Part shown: in pieces, positions 62,679 to 64,000 of the stretch
Layout: the number at the start of each line of letters is the position of its first letter
How positions within the stretch are numbered: position 1 is the first letter of the stretch
Program-made: the position numbers and the translations under genes
The notes under the pieces: model-generated
Told to the model about the DNA's origin: nothing
What the model saw: only the letters and a program-made list of their open reading frames with translations
Database searches by the model: none
Origin: CAG-877 sp045125935
GTDB lineage: Bacteria > Bacillota_I > Bacilli_A > RF39 > UBA660
Assembly (NCBI GenBank): GCA_045125935.1
Contig: JBGVNW010000056.1
Location: forward strand, 1-64,000
DNA length: 64,000 bases
Direction: 5' to 3'

Positions 62679-63781
62679 CTTACTTCACCACTTTTTGGCT
62701 TGTTTTTTTCGAAATGATAATCATACATTTCTAATATTTCACCTTCTCGTTCGAAGAAGTCGTCTACTTCTTTAGAATCTAGTCCTAATCTAATAAAAGC
62801 TAAACTTTCACAAGCAATATCCCTAATATGAAAGTCTTCTGAATAAATAGCTTTTTCGATTGCTTTAAGACAATTTTTTGTTTTATAATTTCGAAGTGCT
62901 TTTACTATGTAATAACATAGATCATTATCTATATCTAAATATTTATAAACATATGTAGCTAATATAGGGCCAGCTGGTTTATAGCAAACATATTCAAAAT
63001 ACTTTAGACAACTTATTTTTAAACTTCTTGGAGATCTTCTATTTAATAATAAATCAAGAATTACTTTACAATTTTTATTATCAAAATAGGCTGCATATTC
63101 AATAATTGAACATTTAATATCAGTAGAGAATTTATTGAAATTACTTAATAATACCTCTAGTAGTTCTTCACTATTTTCCCTATATGAATTTAGTCCAATG
63201 ATGATAACATTCTTGTGAAAGAATTTTGTTGAATTACTGATTATTTTTAATGCTTCTGTAATCTTATTAGGGTTTGCCATACTACAAATTGCTAGATAGG
63301 CATTATCACGACAGTAAATACTTTCATCGATTAGATTTTCAAATAGCACATCTTCTACGGCCTTTACATTATTCTGATAAAAAAGACCATATTCTTTTAA
63401 TGATTTAATACAAAAAGCTTTTTCGATGTTATTCTTTTTATCATACTTGTATAATAATTCTTCAAATACTTCTTTACATTCTTGAAGGTATTTTTGAATA
63501 TATGGTTCTTCTTTTTTTAAATAATTTATAATTATTGTGTCATAAGTTAGTAAATTGTTACTATTTAATAATTTTCTTTTTAGATATTTTTTATGTTCGG
63601 TTGATACTTGTTGATTTTCTTTTAATAGTTGGAATTGTTCTTTTATTTTTTCTTTGTATTTTTTTATTTTAATAGCATTTATCCTATCATTTCCCTTTCC
63701 ATAAATTATGGCAGAAGCATTAAATATTATCATACAGAAACAAATGATAGTGTAAATAAGTATTAAATATGTTACTTTCAT
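62675..63781 (-). CDS. Membrane-anchored HEAT-repeat protein, partner of the synthase
   Basis: The 368-residue protein starts with a membrane helix (~5-27) followed by ~330 residues of alpha-helical repeats. Segments such as ESIYCRDNAYLAICSMANPN, FSTDIKCSIIEYAAYFDNKN and EDFHIRDIACESLAFIRLGL have the spacing and Arg/Asp-Ala pattern of HEAT/PBS-lyase repeats. It is translationally coupled on both sides (ATGA overlaps), placing it between an unknown gene and a processive GT2. It likely acts as a scaffold or regulator of the synthase complex. Confidence 0.78.
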   Translation of the reverse strand: MKVTYLILIYTIICFCMIIFNASAIIYGKGNDRINAIKIKKYKEKIKEQFQLLKENQQVSTEHKKYLKRKLLNSNNLLTYDTIIINYLKKEEPYIQKYLQECKEVFEELLYKYDKKNNIEKAFCIKSLKEYGLFYQNNVKAVEDVLFENLIDESIYCRDNAYLAICSMANPNKITEALKIISNSTKFFHKNVIIIGLNSYRENSEELLEVLLSNFNKFSTDIKCSIIEYAAYFDNKNCKVILDLLLNRRSPRSLKISCLKYFEYVCYKPAGPILATYVYKYLDIDNDLCYYIVKALRNYKTKNCLKAIEKAIYSEDFHIRDIACESLAFIRLGLDSKEVDDFFEREGEILEMYDYHFEKNKPKSGEVR

Positions 63782-64000
63782 TTTACATCACCACTTGTCC
63801 AATAATTTTGCAATATATAGTATGATTGCTTTAATCTTTCATGATAGGTTACTTTTGTTCCCCATCCTTCTAAATCTGCTTTAGATAAATTTATGTTTGG
63901 GGTGTCTTCTGTACCAATTCCTAAATATATTTTATCAATTTGTTGCTCCTCTACTCCATAATGTTCATAGTAATCGTCATGGATCATCATTTTAGATGGA
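63778..64000 (-). CDS. C-terminal fragment of an unknown gene, cut by window edge
   Basis: The frame is open to the window edge, so the start is beyond 64000; an internal ATG at 63990 has no ribosome site. The last ~73 residues contain DDYYEHYGVEEQ, KIYLGIGTEDTPNINLSK and WGTKVTYHERLKQSYYI. I do not recognise it. It overlaps the HEAT-repeat gene start by 4 bases, so it belongs to the same operon. Confidence 0.6.
   Translation of the reverse strand, partial: PSKMMIHDDYYEHYGVEEQQIDKIYLGIGTEDTPNINLSKADLEGWGTKVTYHERLKQSYYILQNYWTSGDVK

Noticed and set aside
1..64000. CRISPR arrays, tRNA, rRNA and riboswitches
   Set aside because: I looked in all gaps and found no spaced repeats, cloverleaf or known aptamer core that I could support.

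Overview
The window is very AT-rich, has short gaps and genes that often overlap by a few bases, uses Shine-Dalgarno sites of the AGGTGA/AAAGGAG type and promoters close to TTGACA/TTTACA-17-TATAAT or extended -10 (TGnTATAAT). TGA acts as a stop and Trp is TGG. Sortase, LCP, PASTA, LTA-synthase, glucosaminidase and GatCAB proteins point to a walled, monoderm, low-GC Firmicute. My inference is an uncultured gut Bacilli lineage related to the walled relatives of Mollicutes (RF39-like); the sequence does not name the species.

Layout. 1-2033: the 5' part of a membrane histidine kinase gene and a PlsC-like acyltransferase with a perfect-consensus promoter and operator-like repeats. 2178-23342: a large envelope polysaccharide locus, all on the minus strand. 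It holds an O-antigen-polymerase-like protein fused to a GT4 transferase, five GT2 enzymes (one fused to GT4), four polytopic GT-C/DUF6056-like proteins, an acyltransferase-3/SGNH pair, a Wzm/Wzt-type ABC exporter, and a pyruvyltransferase/ferredoxin/FrhB fusion. 23507-25486: a PASTA-repeat membrane protein without kinase domain. 25827-29496: a frameshifted small membrane-protein gene, a PHP phosphoesterase and a MacB-like ABC transporter whose terminator is an IS end. 29696-30860: two tandem paralogs of unknown function. 30916-36899: a GH73 glucosaminidase and an LCP-PASTA protein, divergent around TGT-direct-repeat operators. 36916-37330: an internally deleted IS3-family element. 37446-43597: LTA synthase with a partner, a YihY-like protein, and a solute-binding-like/degenerate GGDEF protein. 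43657-46835: gatCAB. 46933-49660: a secreted InlB-repeat protein with a ~30-bp inverted repeat around a promoter (possible phase switch), next to an IS200 tnpA relic. 49703-57120: OB-fold membrane protein, ligA, HEXXH protein, nucleotidyltransferase and pcrA. 57193-60522: thioester adhesin, sortase and repeat-tailed membrane protein operon. 60599-64000: phosphodiesterase and a truncated operon for a BcsA/PgaC-like synthase with a HEAT-repeat partner.

Most of the window serves the cell envelope: lipid-linked glycan assembly and export, lipid decoration, teichoic acid polymerisation, wall hydrolysis and glycopolymer attachment, and surface protein anchoring. Housekeeping functions (gatCAB, ligA, pcrA) are interspersed. 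No tRNA, rRNA or CRISPR array was seen.
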